NCBI GenBank assembly: GCA_050633825.1
Contig: JBOEHG010000071.1
Location: 1-18,393 of the forward strand
Length of the DNA stretch: 18,393 nucleotides
Direction of reading: 5' to 3'
DNA from: CANLBN01 sp050633825
GTDB taxonomy: Bacteria > Pseudomonadota > Gammaproteobacteria > Pseudomonadales > Cellvibrionaceae
The position numbers and the translations under genes were made by a program. Shown here one piece after another: positions 8,397 to 15,348 of the stretch. Positions within the stretch are counted from its first letter, which is position 1; each line of letters starts with the position of its first letter. The notes under the pieces are model-generated. The model was not told the DNA's origin. It saw only the letters and a program-made list of their open reading frames with translations, and did no database searches.

Positions 8397-8429
8397 TAAC
8401 AGCTGATGTGTCCTTCTTTCAGCCTGTTA
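8397..8429 (+). promoter_or_regulatory. Stem-loop in the leader of the ankyrin gene
   Basis: TAACAGCTGA (8397-8406) pairs with TCAGCCTGTTA (8419-8429) with one bulged base and a 12-base loop. No T-run follows, so it is not a normal terminator. It ends about 25 bases before the AAAGGAGG ribosome binding site at 8451-8458. A role in leader stability or translation is possible but unproven. Confidence 0.35.
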
Positions 8430-8463
8430 TTCGCGGGTTCAGGCATTTAGAAAGGAGGTCTCA

Positions 8464-10188
8464 ATGACCCGTTCACTACCCAAAAGCCCCGACTTAACTC
8501 TCCTTAAAAAACAAGCCAAACAACTGCTTAAACAATTTAAGGATAGCGCTAACGCGCCACTACACCAACAAGCCAAAGTCACTATTCAGCAATATCACCC
8601 TAAACCTGAAACCTTCAGTGGATTACGTGATGCCCAGCTGGTACTTGCCCGTAGCTATGGCTTTAACGATTGGTCTGAATTAAGTCACGGGGTTGATATG
8701 GCCCTGATCCAACTAACATCAAATCAGGAACAGGCAGAGCTATTGATTCGCTTAGCCTGTGTTCAATACGCGGGTAACGATTCGGTTTTAAATTACCGAA
8801 GAGCAAATCGCTTATTAGCCGCACACCCGGCATTAGCCTTTCATGATTTCTATACTGCCCTTGTCAGCAATAATGTAAACGCCGTTACTCAATACCTCAA
8901 TAAAGATAAAAGTCTGGCAGTAAATACCGGTGGTCTACTTAATTGGCCCCCTTTACTCTACGTTACCTACTCGCGCATTGAAGGCCATAAAGAAAGTGCC
9001 GAGGCGATCGCTATCGTTAAATTATTGCTTGAATACGGTGCCGATCCTAATAGTTTTGTCCTGTTGAATGATACTTATCATTTTTCAGCATTAACGGGAG
9101 CAATAGGTGAAGGCGAAGGTGGAGTGGTACATCAACCGCCCCATCAATATGCCCGTGAACTGGCCGAGATATTATTAAAAGCAGGCGCAAAACCCAATGA
9201 TTCTCAAGGCCTTTATAATACGATCTTCGCTGATAAAAGTATTGATTGGCTTAAATTGTTAATGGCCTATGGTTTAAACGCACAGCATGAAGTCAATTGG
9301 AGCCGTGATAAGCAAAAACAAACAATGTTTGATTTTCTTCTAGCCTATGCGGTCAAACAAGGCTTTGAAGAGCGTGTAGACTTTTTACTAAAGCACGGCG
9401 CAAACCCAAATACAATGGACCATTACGACAAACAATCTATCTATACATTGTCTTTGATTATGGGCTTTCCCTCTATTGCCAAAGCCTTACTCAAACACGG
9501 TGCGAACAGTGATGAACTTTCAGATGAAGATAGATTTAAACAAGCGATTGCCTGTAACGATATAGCACGTATCGATTCTATGCTTGCTGATCAGCCCGCG
9601 CTTTTATCGAATACAGTATTTATCCATCATGCCGCTTTACGCAGTGGCTTTGCCACGGTGTTACACCTTTTATCTTTAGGGGCTGATATCAACAGTTTAA
9701 GTAACGATGGCCGTACTCTATTGCATGTCTATGCCTGGGAAGATGATATAAAAGCGGTAACAACACTGATCGACTTAGGTGCTGATGCAGAAATTAAAGA
9801 TAGCACCCATCAATCAAACCCTTTAGGCCATGCGATCTATAACCGGGCAACGAGGGTGATGTATTATCTTCTGGCTTGCTCTAATGACATTATAGAAGTG
9901 GTTTGTTGCGCACACATTGACCGCCTAAAAGTTTTATTAGAAAAAGACCCTGAACTTATACAAACCTGCACTCAAAGAGGTAATACCTTAATGCATATTA
10001 TTGGTTTCTCTTTGGAAGGTGAACTTGAAGATCAACACTATACCGACATTGTGGATTATTTAATTAGCTTGGGTATGGACATTAATATCAAAAACACTGA
10101 GGGATTAACACCACTAGACTTTGCCCATCAGGTTTGCAATGATCAATTAGCCGATATTTTTATAGAACGCGGTGGGGTCACCACATAA
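8464..10188 (+). CDS. Ankyrin-repeat protein
   Basis: 574 residues, cytoplasmic, no signal peptide. The N-terminus (about 1-75) has the module often seen in bacterial ankyrin proteins: LTLLKKQAKQLLKQF, then LRDAQLVLARSYGFNDWSEL. Degenerate ankyrin repeats follow, recognisable by their turns: LLLEYGADPNS (187-197), ILLKAGAKPND (236-246), FLLKHGANPNT (308-318), ALLKHGANSDE (341-351), LLSLGADIN (402-410) with DGRTLLHVYA, LIDLGADAEIKD (435-446) and YLISLGMDINIKNTEGLTPLDFA (532-554). Such repeats mediate protein binding; no enzyme domain is seen, so the partner is unknown. A strong AAAGGAGG site precedes the ATG. The VOC gene starts 11 bases after the stop, making this the first gene of a three-gene operon. 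Confidence 0.92.
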   Translation: MTRSLPKSPDLTLLKKQAKQLLKQFKDSANAPLHQQAKVTIQQYHPKPETFSGLRDAQLVLARSYGFNDWSELSHGVDMALIQLTSNQEQAELLIRLACVQYAGNDSVLNYRRANRLLAAHPALAFHDFYTALVSNNVNAVTQYLNKDKSLAVNTGGLLNWPPLLYVTYSRIEGHKESAEAIAIVKLLLEYGADPNSFVLLNDTYHFSALTGAIGEGEGGVVHQPPHQYARELAEILLKAGAKPNDSQGLYNTIFADKSIDWLKLLMAYGLNAQHEVNWSRDKQKQTMFDFLLAYAVKQGFEERVDFLLKHGANPNTMDHYDKQSIYTLSLIMGFPSIAKALLKHGANSDELSDEDRFKQAIACNDIARIDSMLADQPALLSNTVFIHHAALRSGFATVLHLLSLGADINSLSNDGRTLLHVYAWEDDIKAVTTLIDLGADAEIKDSTHQSNPLGHAIYNRATRVMYYLLACSNDIIEVVCCAHIDRLKVLLEKDPELIQTCTQRGNTLMHIIGFSLEGELEDQHYTDIVDYLISLGMDINIKNTEGLTPLDFAHQVCNDQLADIFIERGGVTT

Positions 10189-10199
10189 AGGAGTAAACA

Positions 10200-10541
10200 A
10201 TGGAATTTAATCAACCTGTACCAGAACTACCGGTTGCCGATGTCGAACAAGCACAGGAATACTACAGAGATCACTTTGCTTGCAAAATTGAATGGATTGA
10301 TCCCAGTAAGGAAATAGGTGCTGTCTCAAACGACAGTACAGCTATTTTTTTTCGCAAAAAAGAATCTTCTTTTGAGCCAGCAGTGAACTGGGTTTATTGC
10401 AGTGATGTCGATAAAACCTATAAGGAATTATTAAGTCAAAAGGCAATAATCACTGAAAGTATCGACGATAAACCCTGGGGGATAAGACAATTTACTGTAC
10501 ACGATTTATACGGTAATATTTTTTATTTTTTTCATGGCTAA
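10200..10541 (+). CDS. VOC (glyoxalase/bleomycin-resistance fold) protein
   Basis: 113 residues, one vicinal-oxygen-chelate module with the usual beta-alpha-beta-beta-beta layout. It opens VPELPVADVEQAQEYYRDHFACKIEW. The second half gives WVYCSDVDKTYKEL, then KPWGIRQFTVHDLYGNIFYFFH, the family's typical D-x-x-GN ending. Known members are metalloenzymes (glyoxalase I, dioxygenases) or binding proteins for antibiotics such as bleomycin. The usual metal ligands cannot be assigned with certainty here, and the substrate is unknown. An AAAGGAG site sits just upstream of the ATG. It lies between the ankyrin gene (11-base gap) and the methyltransferase-like gene (3-base gap), so all three are surely co-transcribed. 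Confidence 0.88.
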   Translation: MEFNQPVPELPVADVEQAQEYYRDHFACKIEWIDPSKEIGAVSNDSTAIFFRKKESSFEPAVNWVYCSDVDKTYKELLSQKAIITESIDDKPWGIRQFTVHDLYGNIFYFFHG

Positions 10542-10544
10542 GCA

Positions 10545-11006
10545 ATGAAATACCTCAAAAATAAAATCCCTCCCCCTCTTGTGGCCCTACTTTTTGGCTT
10601 GTTGGTATGGCAAGCTTCCAAGCTGTCCATATCGCTTACTATAACGGATGAGTGGCGTATGGGTAGTACCTATACACTTATCGCCTTAGGAATATTATTT
10701 AATTTAGCCGCCGTTATTTCATTTAAAATGGCTAAAACTACGGTTAACCCTATTAGACCCGAGTCAGCCTCTTCCCTTGTCAAAAGCGGTATATTTAAAC
10801 TATCACGCAATCCTATGTATGTGGGTATGGCATTATTTCTTGCTGCCTGGTCAGCGTACTTGGCATCACCGTTCTCTATTATTTTAATTATTGGTTTTAT
10901 TTTGTATATGACCCATTTTCAAATAAAAGCTGAAGAACAAGCACTGACAATTTTATTTGGGGAAGAATATTTGCTTTATAAACAACAAGTTCGTCGCTGG
11001 ATATAA
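10545..11006 (+). CDS. Isoprenylcysteine carboxyl methyltransferase-like (ICMT/PEMT family) membrane protein
   Basis: 153 residues with four to five membrane helices. The C-terminal half carries the family signature: GIFKLSRNPMYVGMALFLAAW (82-102), then EEQALTILFGEEYLLYKQQVRRWI (130-153), which holds the conserved E, FG, Y-x-x-Y and RW positions that bind S-adenosylmethionine in ICMT-type enzymes. Bacterial members methylate diverse small molecules or lipids; the substrate here is unknown. It starts three bases after the VOC gene stop, with no room for its own promoter, and ends the ankyrin operon. It converges on the lipoprotein gene ending at 11022, with no clear terminator in the 15-base gap. 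Confidence 0.88.
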   Translation: MKYLKNKIPPPLVALLFGLLVWQASKLSISLTITDEWRMGSTYTLIALGILFNLAAVISFKMAKTTVNPIRPESASSLVKSGIFKLSRNPMYVGMALFLAAWSAYLASPFSIILIIGFILYMTHFQIKAEEQALTILFGEEYLLYKQQVRRWI

Positions 11007-11021
11007 CACATAAAAAATTAT

Positions 11022-11399
11022 TTACCTTGCATGGAAGCCTTTACTTATTATTTCACCTGAAACACCGTGAATAATAATGGCATTATCAAGTGATCCGAGC
11101 CTAGCGATATAATAGTGTTTTTTATCTGCATATATTTGTGCGCCCCATTTATGAGTGCATGAAAAATTCAACGTCTCTTTGGCTATAGAGACCGCATCAA
11201 GGGGCGACAATGAAAATGTAGGCGGTGTTTTTACGATATTGCCATCCTCCCGATAAATAGAGGCGCAGCGGTTATCTCCTTCAAAGCCATTACCAACCCA
11301 CTGATTTGCAATAAATTTTATTTTAGTATTATTATTTTCACTACACGCAATCAGAGGTATAAATAAAATGCCGATGTATAAAATTAAAATCTTATTCAT
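11022..11399 (-). CDS. Small lipoprotein, unknown function, possibly PepSY-like
   Basis: 125 residues. A type II signal peptide (MNKILILYIGILFIPLIAC) ends in the lipobox LIAC with Cys19; Ser at +2 predicts outer membrane sorting. The mature protein contains two further Cys (in NRCASIY and NFSCTHKW) that could form a disulfide in the periplasm. The C-terminal stretch SPLDAVSIAKETL, followed by HYYIARLGS and AIIIHGVSGEIISKG, resembles the helix-plus-strands pattern of PepSY-type domains, but the match is weak. The gene follows the membrane-anchored protein gene by 43 bases on the same strand, so the two are probably co-transcribed. No strong ribosome binding site is seen. Confidence 0.72.
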   Translation of the reverse strand: MNKILILYIGILFIPLIACSENNNTKIKFIANQWVGNGFEGDNRCASIYREDGNIVKTPPTFSLSPLDAVSIAKETLNFSCTHKWGAQIYADKKHYYIARLGSLDNAIIIHGVSGEIISKGFHAR

Positions 11400-11442
11400 C
11401 TAAACAACTGACTCTTCAATAGTAGCCCATTGCCTTTTATTA

Positions 11443-12162
11443 TTACTTTTCAATGCGCGGTAACTCTTTTGAATCAATCAGCTTAAAAGGCGAAATTTGT
11501 ACTAGCTGTGACATACCGGCACCATTTATTTGATAAAGAATAAGAATACTATTATCGCCAACCAGACTTTTTGAAATTATTTTATCGTATTCACTCAAAA
11601 CCGTTGTATAGTCAGCCCCATCTGGGCTGGACATTGTCAGCGATAGTTTATCTTCGAATGTTAGTAATGTATCACCATTAGTATCAGAAGAGACAACTTC
11701 ATAAAATATTGCCTTAGTTTTTATACTATTTCCATCAGACCTATAAGAATAAGGGAACTGCTCAGTACTTTTGATAAGTCTGTCTGTATCATTAAAGAGC
11801 CAAAAGGAGACATTATTTTTTGTATTTAAAAAAAGAATATTTTTGGTAGGGTCATTTCTATACGCTTCATAGCTCACACTGGCCAAAGCAACACCTTTTT
11901 TTGTTTTTACCTCTTTATTTTCTGATACTAAGGGAAGCAATAAATAGTCATTACCGGCTATGTACGTTGGGTTACCCAACTCCCATTTTTCTTCGCCTTT
12001 CGGATCTTCAGCAACATTAACTATAAGGTTTTCTTCTGGTTTAGGCCTAAGTATATTATTAGTAAGTTCATATATAAGAAAACCCGCTAACAACCCAACC
12101 ACTAATAGAATCAAAACGCCATTTAGCCTCCAAATCCAAATAAAAATTTTATTGTTTTCCAT
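11443..12162 (-). CDS. Membrane-anchored protein of unknown function
   Basis: 239 residues. One N-terminal membrane anchor (about 8-31, IWIWRLNGVLILLVVGLLAGFLIY) is followed by a periplasmic domain, because there is no cleavage site and the downstream part is polar. The soluble part is beta-rich, with segments such as YIAGNDYLLLPLVS, NILFLNTKNNVSFWLFND, ALASVSYEAYRN, DTNGDTLLTFEDKLSLTMSS and NSILILYQINGAG. The repeated strand pairs with Asp/Asn turns suggest a propeller-like or sensor-like fold, but I recognise no family. AAGGAAA lies about six bases before the ATG. It heads a two-gene unit with the lipoprotein. Its upstream region contains the left copy of the 28-bp repeat (12206-12233) that borders the foreign block. 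Confidence 0.72.
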   Translation of the reverse strand: MENNKIFIWIWRLNGVLILLVVGLLAGFLIYELTNNILRPKPEENLIVNVAEDPKGEEKWELGNPTYIAGNDYLLLPLVSENKEVKTKKGVALASVSYEAYRNDPTKNILFLNTKNNVSFWLFNDTDRLIKSTEQFPYSYRSDGNSIKTKAIFYEVVSSDTNGDTLLTFEDKLSLTMSSPDGADYTTVLSEYDKIISKSLVGDNSILILYQINGAGMSQLVQISPFKLIDSKELPRIEK

Positions 12163-12205
12163 CTATTTTCCTTAGTTTGTAGTATGTAAATTAGAGATGT
12201 ACAGC

Positions 12206-12233
12206 AGAGCAAGATTATACAGCTATATTTTTA
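12206..12233. repeat. Left copy of a 28-bp imperfect direct repeat bordering the foreign block
   Basis: Identical to 15321-15348 at 26 of 28 bases, differing only at the 9th and 17th base, in the same orientation. Homology continues for a few more bases (GAT at 12234-12236 versus 15354-15356) after a 5-base insertion in the right copy. It lies 44 bases upstream of the 239-residue protein gene. Together the copies enclose about 3.1 kb containing the GC-rich LysR/methyltransferase genes. Confidence 0.7.
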
Positions 12234-12457
12234 GATCAAAGGGTCAGGGTCTGACGGCTCTCCACAAAAAGCCGTAGCAAAAACTATCAGCTTGTTATAT
12301 TTTTAATTGTTTATATATTATATACGAATTTACCATTCCCAGTTTTTATGATTATACGCATTTGGTATTGTGCCAATAATTTGGATCAAGGGCTCAGAGT
12401 TCTTGAAAAAGGGAAGAGGCTAAAAATCAAAAGCTCTGGCCCTCTGATCTTGAAACT
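12234..12457. other. Gene-free stretch with two adjacent small hairpins
   Basis: No convincing gene is seen. Two hairpins share a boundary. GTCAG-GGT-CTGAC occupies 12243-12255. CGGCT (12255-12259) pairs with AGCCG (12270-12274) around a 10-base loop. Further on, AGGGCTCAGAG (about 12388-12398) and CTCTGGCCCT (about 12433-12442) form an imperfect inverted repeat just downstream of the GNAT stop at 12458. The hairpin pair looks like an intergenic palindromic element or remnant of a mobile element, but no transposase gene accompanies it. Confidence 0.4.
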
Positions 12458-12931
12458 TTACGCATTTTGTTGCCCTACAGATAGATGATAAGTAGTAAAG
12501 TTGCGACCTAAAAGTTGAGTACGGTGGACTTTGGTAGCCATCTTAGCCAGTGCTTTATACTCGCGCCTAGTGTCTAATAGATGAAACAGCAATTCCTTAT
12601 GCCCAAACTCGCTTGCCCACAACATGAGAGTTTTGAAAATTGGTATACCGGAACCCCAGAATCTTTGCGAGATAACAATAGCTATTTCAAAACCGTCATC
12701 ATCCGGCTGAATTCCACACCAACCCGCCAGCGCTCCTTCTATAGAAACCACACGAACTCGACAGCCCTGCATTGCATCGGTTTCTATCTTATCTTCAATC
12801 CACGCTTGAATACTCGCGACATCGAAGTGTGGATGGTTAACCAGATGTGTCCGCAAAGAATCCTCGTTTACGATGGCCATCAAATCTTTCGGATCAACTT
12901 GGTTAAAGTTCAAATATTCAATATTGTACAT
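12458..12931 (-). CDS. GNAT family N-acetyltransferase
   Basis: 157 residues. The acetyl-CoA binding motif A is visible as EIAIVISQRFWGSGIPIFKTLM, giving R-x-x-G-x-G at residues 90-95. It is preceded by the strand ALAGWCGIQPDDDG and the N-terminal SIQAWIEDKI helix; this is the order expected for the fold. It transfers an acetyl group from acetyl-CoA to an amine of an unknown substrate. The ribosome binding site is weak, and the start lies two bases after the stop of a 23-codon ORF that has a strong site, so translation is probably coupled. It is the last gene of the minus-strand operon that begins with the methyltransferase. Confidence 0.82.
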   Translation of the reverse strand: MYNIEYLNFNQVDPKDLMAIVNEDSLRTHLVNHPHFDVASIQAWIEDKIETDAMQGCRVRVVSIEGALAGWCGIQPDDDGFEIAIVISQRFWGSGIPIFKTLMLWASEFGHKELLFHLLDTRREYKALAKMATKVHRTQLLGRNFTTYHLSVGQQNA

Positions 12932-12933
12932 TT

Positions 12934-13005
12934 TTATCCAATTATACCCATGACGCCAACAATTCCTTTAGTTAAACCGAGTGGCCTTTCCACCGCCATA
13001 TTCAT
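12934..13005 (-). CDS. 23-codon ORF coupled to the GNAT gene
   Basis: ATG at 13005, TAA at 12936-12934. The peptide reads MNMAVERPLGLTKGIVGVM then GIIG, with a mildly hydrophobic second half. A strong Shine-Dalgarno site CAGGAG sits five bases before the ATG, better than that of any other gene in this operon, and its stop is two bases from the GNAT start. It may be a leader ORF that delivers ribosomes to the GNAT gene, a tiny membrane peptide, or the truncated start of a lost gene. No database family is known to me. Confidence 0.4.
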   Translation of the reverse strand: MNMAVERPLGLTKGIVGVMGIIG

Positions 13006-13041
13006 AAATACTCCTGATTAATTTTCGCGTTCACGAATCGA

Positions 13042-13608
13042 TTAGAATGAATAACCCAATACCATTAATAGTGGCAGCGGCGCCACGCCAATAGCGATAG
13101 CTAGGGTAAACATCAGGATATTGAGCTGTTTCGTCATACCGTAGTTCAGTGCGATACCACCACCGCCACCCAACACAATATTGCCCGGCAGATTAATAAG
13201 CATCACCAAAGCAAAGAACGGCGACTTTCCGGCCAGCTTAGCCGTAATATCGGATTTGCAGACACGGTACAAACCATGATCTTTCAAATCGAAATTTTGT
13301 ATTAGCTTTCCAACCAGGAAAGCAAGAAGAAAACCTATTAACGTTGCTACATACGCGAACGCGACTCCCTGCTTGCCAAAAACTACCATAATGGCAAAAC
13401 CAATTTCAACACTGGGAAAGTAAGGTAGCGCCAGTAAAACTGCATAAACCAATAAGCCCCAAAACAAGACATGCCCGGCCCCTAAAACGCTCGTCAGCTC
13501 ACTTAACTCAACTGAAACATTATCAGAAATATATTGCTGATAGCCTAACACGAGTGCAATGATTAGGGCTTTTATAAGCCAAATAGGCCAAGCGCTCCGA
13601 TGCCACAT
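13042..13608 (-). CDS. VTT/DedA-like (SNARE-associated domain) membrane protein
   Basis: 188 residues from the chosen ATG at 13608, which begins MWHRSAWPIW four bases after the methyltransferase stop. A longer frame overlapping the methyltransferase is possible but has no support. It has about five membrane helices. The core LPYFPSVEIGFAIMVVFGKQGVAFAYVATLIGFLLAFLVGKLI, then LINLPGNIVLGGGGGIALNYGM, follows the VTT-domain pattern (G-rich re-entrant loops), as in DedA and TVP38/TMEM64 proteins. Some of those flip phospholipids or undecaprenyl phosphate or affect membrane stress. The GGGGGIA loop is unusually Gly-rich. Its place between a methyltransferase and a GNAT gene suggests membrane lipid or small-molecule handling, but this is inference. 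Confidence 0.75.
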   Translation of the reverse strand: MWHRSAWPIWLIKALIIALVLGYQQYISDNVSVELSELTSVLGAGHVLFWGLLVYAVLLALPYFPSVEIGFAIMVVFGKQGVAFAYVATLIGFLLAFLVGKLIQNFDLKDHGLYRVCKSDITAKLAGKSPFFALVMLINLPGNIVLGGGGGIALNYGMTKQLNILMFTLAIAIGVAPLPLLMVLGYSF

Positions 13609-13612
13609 AAAA

Positions 13613-14236
13613 CTAACGCTTTTTAGCCACCAGAAACAGACTGTTCGAACGGCCATGGGTCCAATGTTCCTGCACCTCAAAGCCAGCAGATTCGACGTCT
13701 TTCAACATCGTAGCCGCACTCAGGAAGGTCACGTAGGGCGCCTTTCCCAACCACTGCATAACCGGGATCACCGGCCGAAGGAACCACATCTTGTCCGAAA
13801 GACAAACCGTGCTGGAAATAAAAATACCATCGGTCTTCAGCTGGCGATAAATCTTGGAAAGCGCCGCATGACGATTCGGTATCAGGTGAAGCAGGTTCAA
13901 GGCCAAGACCATATCGTAAGTACCATCCGGTTCCTGGAGATCCTCCACAGACGTTTGCATAAAACGGATGTTGTCGATACCGGCATCCTTCGCCTTCTCA
14001 CGACCAATGGCTATCATCGCGGAAGACAGATCCGTTGCCACCATTTGAGCAACATGGGGCGCATGCGCCAACGCGGTCGAGCCCGTGCCACACCCCAACT
14101 CCAAAACTTTCATATCTTGATGCATGTGCGCCTGTGTTGCAGCCAGCTTTTTTTCATAGCTCTCCGTGTCGGCAATGGCTTGCTTGCTATAGCGTAGAGC
14201 GATTCGGTCCCAGAATTCCGCTGGAGTCACAGTCAT
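13613..14236 (-). CDS. Class I SAM-dependent methyltransferase
   Basis: 207 residues from the ATG at 14236, chosen because AAGAGG lies about nine bases upstream and the frame then starts TVTPAEFWDRIALRYSKQ; an upstream ATG at 14290 would add 18 residues lying in the promoter region. The Rossmann signature is clear: motif I as MKVLELGCGTGSTALA, the acidic end of strand 2 in MVATDLSSAMI, motif II region SVEDLQEPDGTYDMVLALNLLHLI, then LSKIYRQLKTDGIFISS. This resembles UbiE/Methyltransf_11 types with a small-molecule or quinone-like substrate, which cannot be named. GC content is higher than in the neighbours outside the block. It is the first gene of the minus-strand operon, divergent from the LysR gene, which probably controls it. 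Confidence 0.88.
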   Translation of the reverse strand: MTVTPAEFWDRIALRYSKQAIADTESYEKKLAATQAHMHQDMKVLELGCGTGSTALAHAPHVAQMVATDLSSAMIAIGREKAKDAGIDNIRFMQTSVEDLQEPDGTYDMVLALNLLHLIPNRHAALSKIYRQLKTDGIFISSTVCLSDKMWFLRPVIPVMQWLGKAPYVTFLSAATMLKDVESAGFEVQEHWTHGRSNSLFLVAKKR

Positions 14237-14284
14237 GGTTGGATGCCTCTTATGATGGTGAGTTAACGATTCCTCCATTTGACC

Positions 14285-14301
14285 ATACATAGATAATGTA
14301 T
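14285..14301. promoter_or_regulatory. Dyad in the lysR/methyltransferase intergenic region
   Basis: ATACAT (14285-14290) and ATGTAT (14296-14301) form a perfect 6-bp inverted repeat around AGATA. It lies between the methyltransferase start (14236) and the lysR start (14340), about where a LysR-type regulator would bind to control both directions. The ATAC-N9-GTAT shape is close to, but not exactly, the usual T-N11-A box. Confidence 0.4.
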
Positions 14302-14339
14302 AGAATGCCTATTTACGATGGCTTGGCATACGAAAATAG

Positions 14340-15236
14340 ATGAACTGGAATAATATCGCATTCGACTGGAACCAGGTTCGGGCATTTCTGGTGGCCGCCG
14401 AAGAAGGCTCGCTTTCTGCCGCAGCCCGCGCAATGCAGCAAACTCAGCCCACTCTGAGCCGCCAGGTGACAAATCTGGAAGAGACTCTGGGCGTGACATT
14501 GTTCGAACGGGGGCACCGAAAATTACAACTCACCACTGCAGGGTTTGAACTGCTTGATCACGCCCGCACCATGGCAGAAGCAGCTAACAAAATATCGATG
14601 GCAGCCAGCGGGCAGTCCCAAGCCATCGAAGGGCGCGTCTGCATTACCGCCACCGAAATGATGGCAACGTACTACCTGCCCCCAATGCTGCGCAAACTGC
14701 GCGAGCACGCTCCGGGTATCGTGGTTGAGGTTGTGGCTTCTGATCTGGTACGCGACCTGATTCGCCGGGAGGCCGACATCGCTATCCGTCATACTCAACC
14801 CAATCAACCGGATCTCGTGGCCCGCCGCATTGGCTCCCTAAGGGGGCGAATCTACGCTGCCAAAAGGTTGATAGAGGAAGTGGGTATGCCGCGTAACTTT
14901 GATGACCTATCGAACCGGGACTTTATTGGCATTGAGGATATTGAATCATTGATAGAGAACCTCGCAGCGCAAGGGCTTGAGTTGCGCATCGAACAATTCC
15001 GGGCTTTGGCAGGAAGTGGCAACTGCATGTTGCAGCTAATTCGCGAAGGTTTGGGTTTTGGATTTTTACCCATGGACACGGGCAAGCTCTTTGATGACCT
15101 TGTTTGTGTGTTACCTGACCACTTTGACCCGGAAATCCCAGTCTGGCTTGTATCACACCGCGAGTTATATACCAGCCGGCGAATACGCGTTGTGTATGAT
15201 TTTATTGCAGAAGAGCTACAGGAACTAACTGAGTAA
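14340..15236 (+). CDS. LysR-type transcriptional regulator
   Basis: 298 residues, normal length for the family. The N-terminal winged helix-turn-helix (about 9-68) reads WNQVRAFLVAAEEGSLSAAA, then QPTLSRQVTNLEETLGVTLFERG and KLQLTTAG, all standard LTTR positions. The effector domain (about 95-295) begins GRVCITATEMMATYYLPPML and contains VEVVASDLVRDLIRREADIAIR and LIREGLGFGFLPMDTG. The inducer cannot be predicted. It is divergent from the methyltransferase operon, the classic arrangement for control of the neighbour and itself; a dyad at 14285-14301 is a candidate site. The GC content (about 57% over 14341-14460) is far above the flanking genes, which marks recent transfer. The ribosome binding site is weak. 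Confidence 0.93.
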   Translation: MNWNNIAFDWNQVRAFLVAAEEGSLSAAARAMQQTQPTLSRQVTNLEETLGVTLFERGHRKLQLTTAGFELLDHARTMAEAANKISMAASGQSQAIEGRVCITATEMMATYYLPPMLRKLREHAPGIVVEVVASDLVRDLIRREADIAIRHTQPNQPDLVARRIGSLRGRIYAAKRLIEEVGMPRNFDDLSNRDFIGIEDIESLIENLAAQGLELRIEQFRALAGSGNCMLQLIREGLGFGFLPMDTGKLFDDLVCVLPDHFDPEIPVWLVSHRELYTSRRIRVVYDFIAEELQELTE

Positions 15237-15320
15237 TTCAGCTTGTAACGGAGAAAAGCAAAGGAGTGAAAGCGACCAAGACATCATTGAAGGCTTTATC
15301 AAAAATAACGATAACTTCTG

Positions 15321-15348
15321 AGAGCAAGGTTATACAACTATATTTTTA
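15321..15348. repeat. Right copy of the 28-bp imperfect direct repeat bordering the foreign block
   Basis: Matches 12206-12233 at 26 of 28 bases. Its right end coincides with the stop codon of the third immunity-type lipoprotein gene (15346-15348). It is therefore at the 3' end of a gene, where integrating elements often leave attachment-site copies. No integrase gene is in the window. Confidence 0.7.

Noticed and set aside
8397..8429. Integron attC site
   Set aside because: The stem-loop flanks do not carry the RYYYAAC and GTTRRRY core sites, and no integron integrase or cassette array is seen.
12581..13021. 146-codon plus-strand frame opposite the GNAT gene
   Set aside because: The minus-strand GNAT frame has the acetyl-CoA motif; the antisense product resembles nothing and lacks a start signal.
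13606..13680. Longer start for the VTT protein overlapping the methyltransferase
   Set aside because: The extra N-terminal residues come from the methyltransferase coding region read in another frame; the ATG at 13608, four bases after its stop, is the natural coupled start.
13559..14292. Plus-strand open frames opposite the methyltransferase gene
   Set aside because: They are antisense to a clear methyltransferase, have no family motifs and no ribosome binding sites; the long frames reflect the higher GC of the block.
14263..15156. Minus-strand open frames opposite lysR
   Set aside because: Antisense to a well-supported LysR gene, low-complexity products, no start signals.
15237..15345. 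Short GTG-started frame after lysR preceded by AAAGGAG
   Set aside because: The AAGGAG directly abuts the GTG with no proper spacing and the frame runs into the immunity gene on the other strand without any recognisable product.
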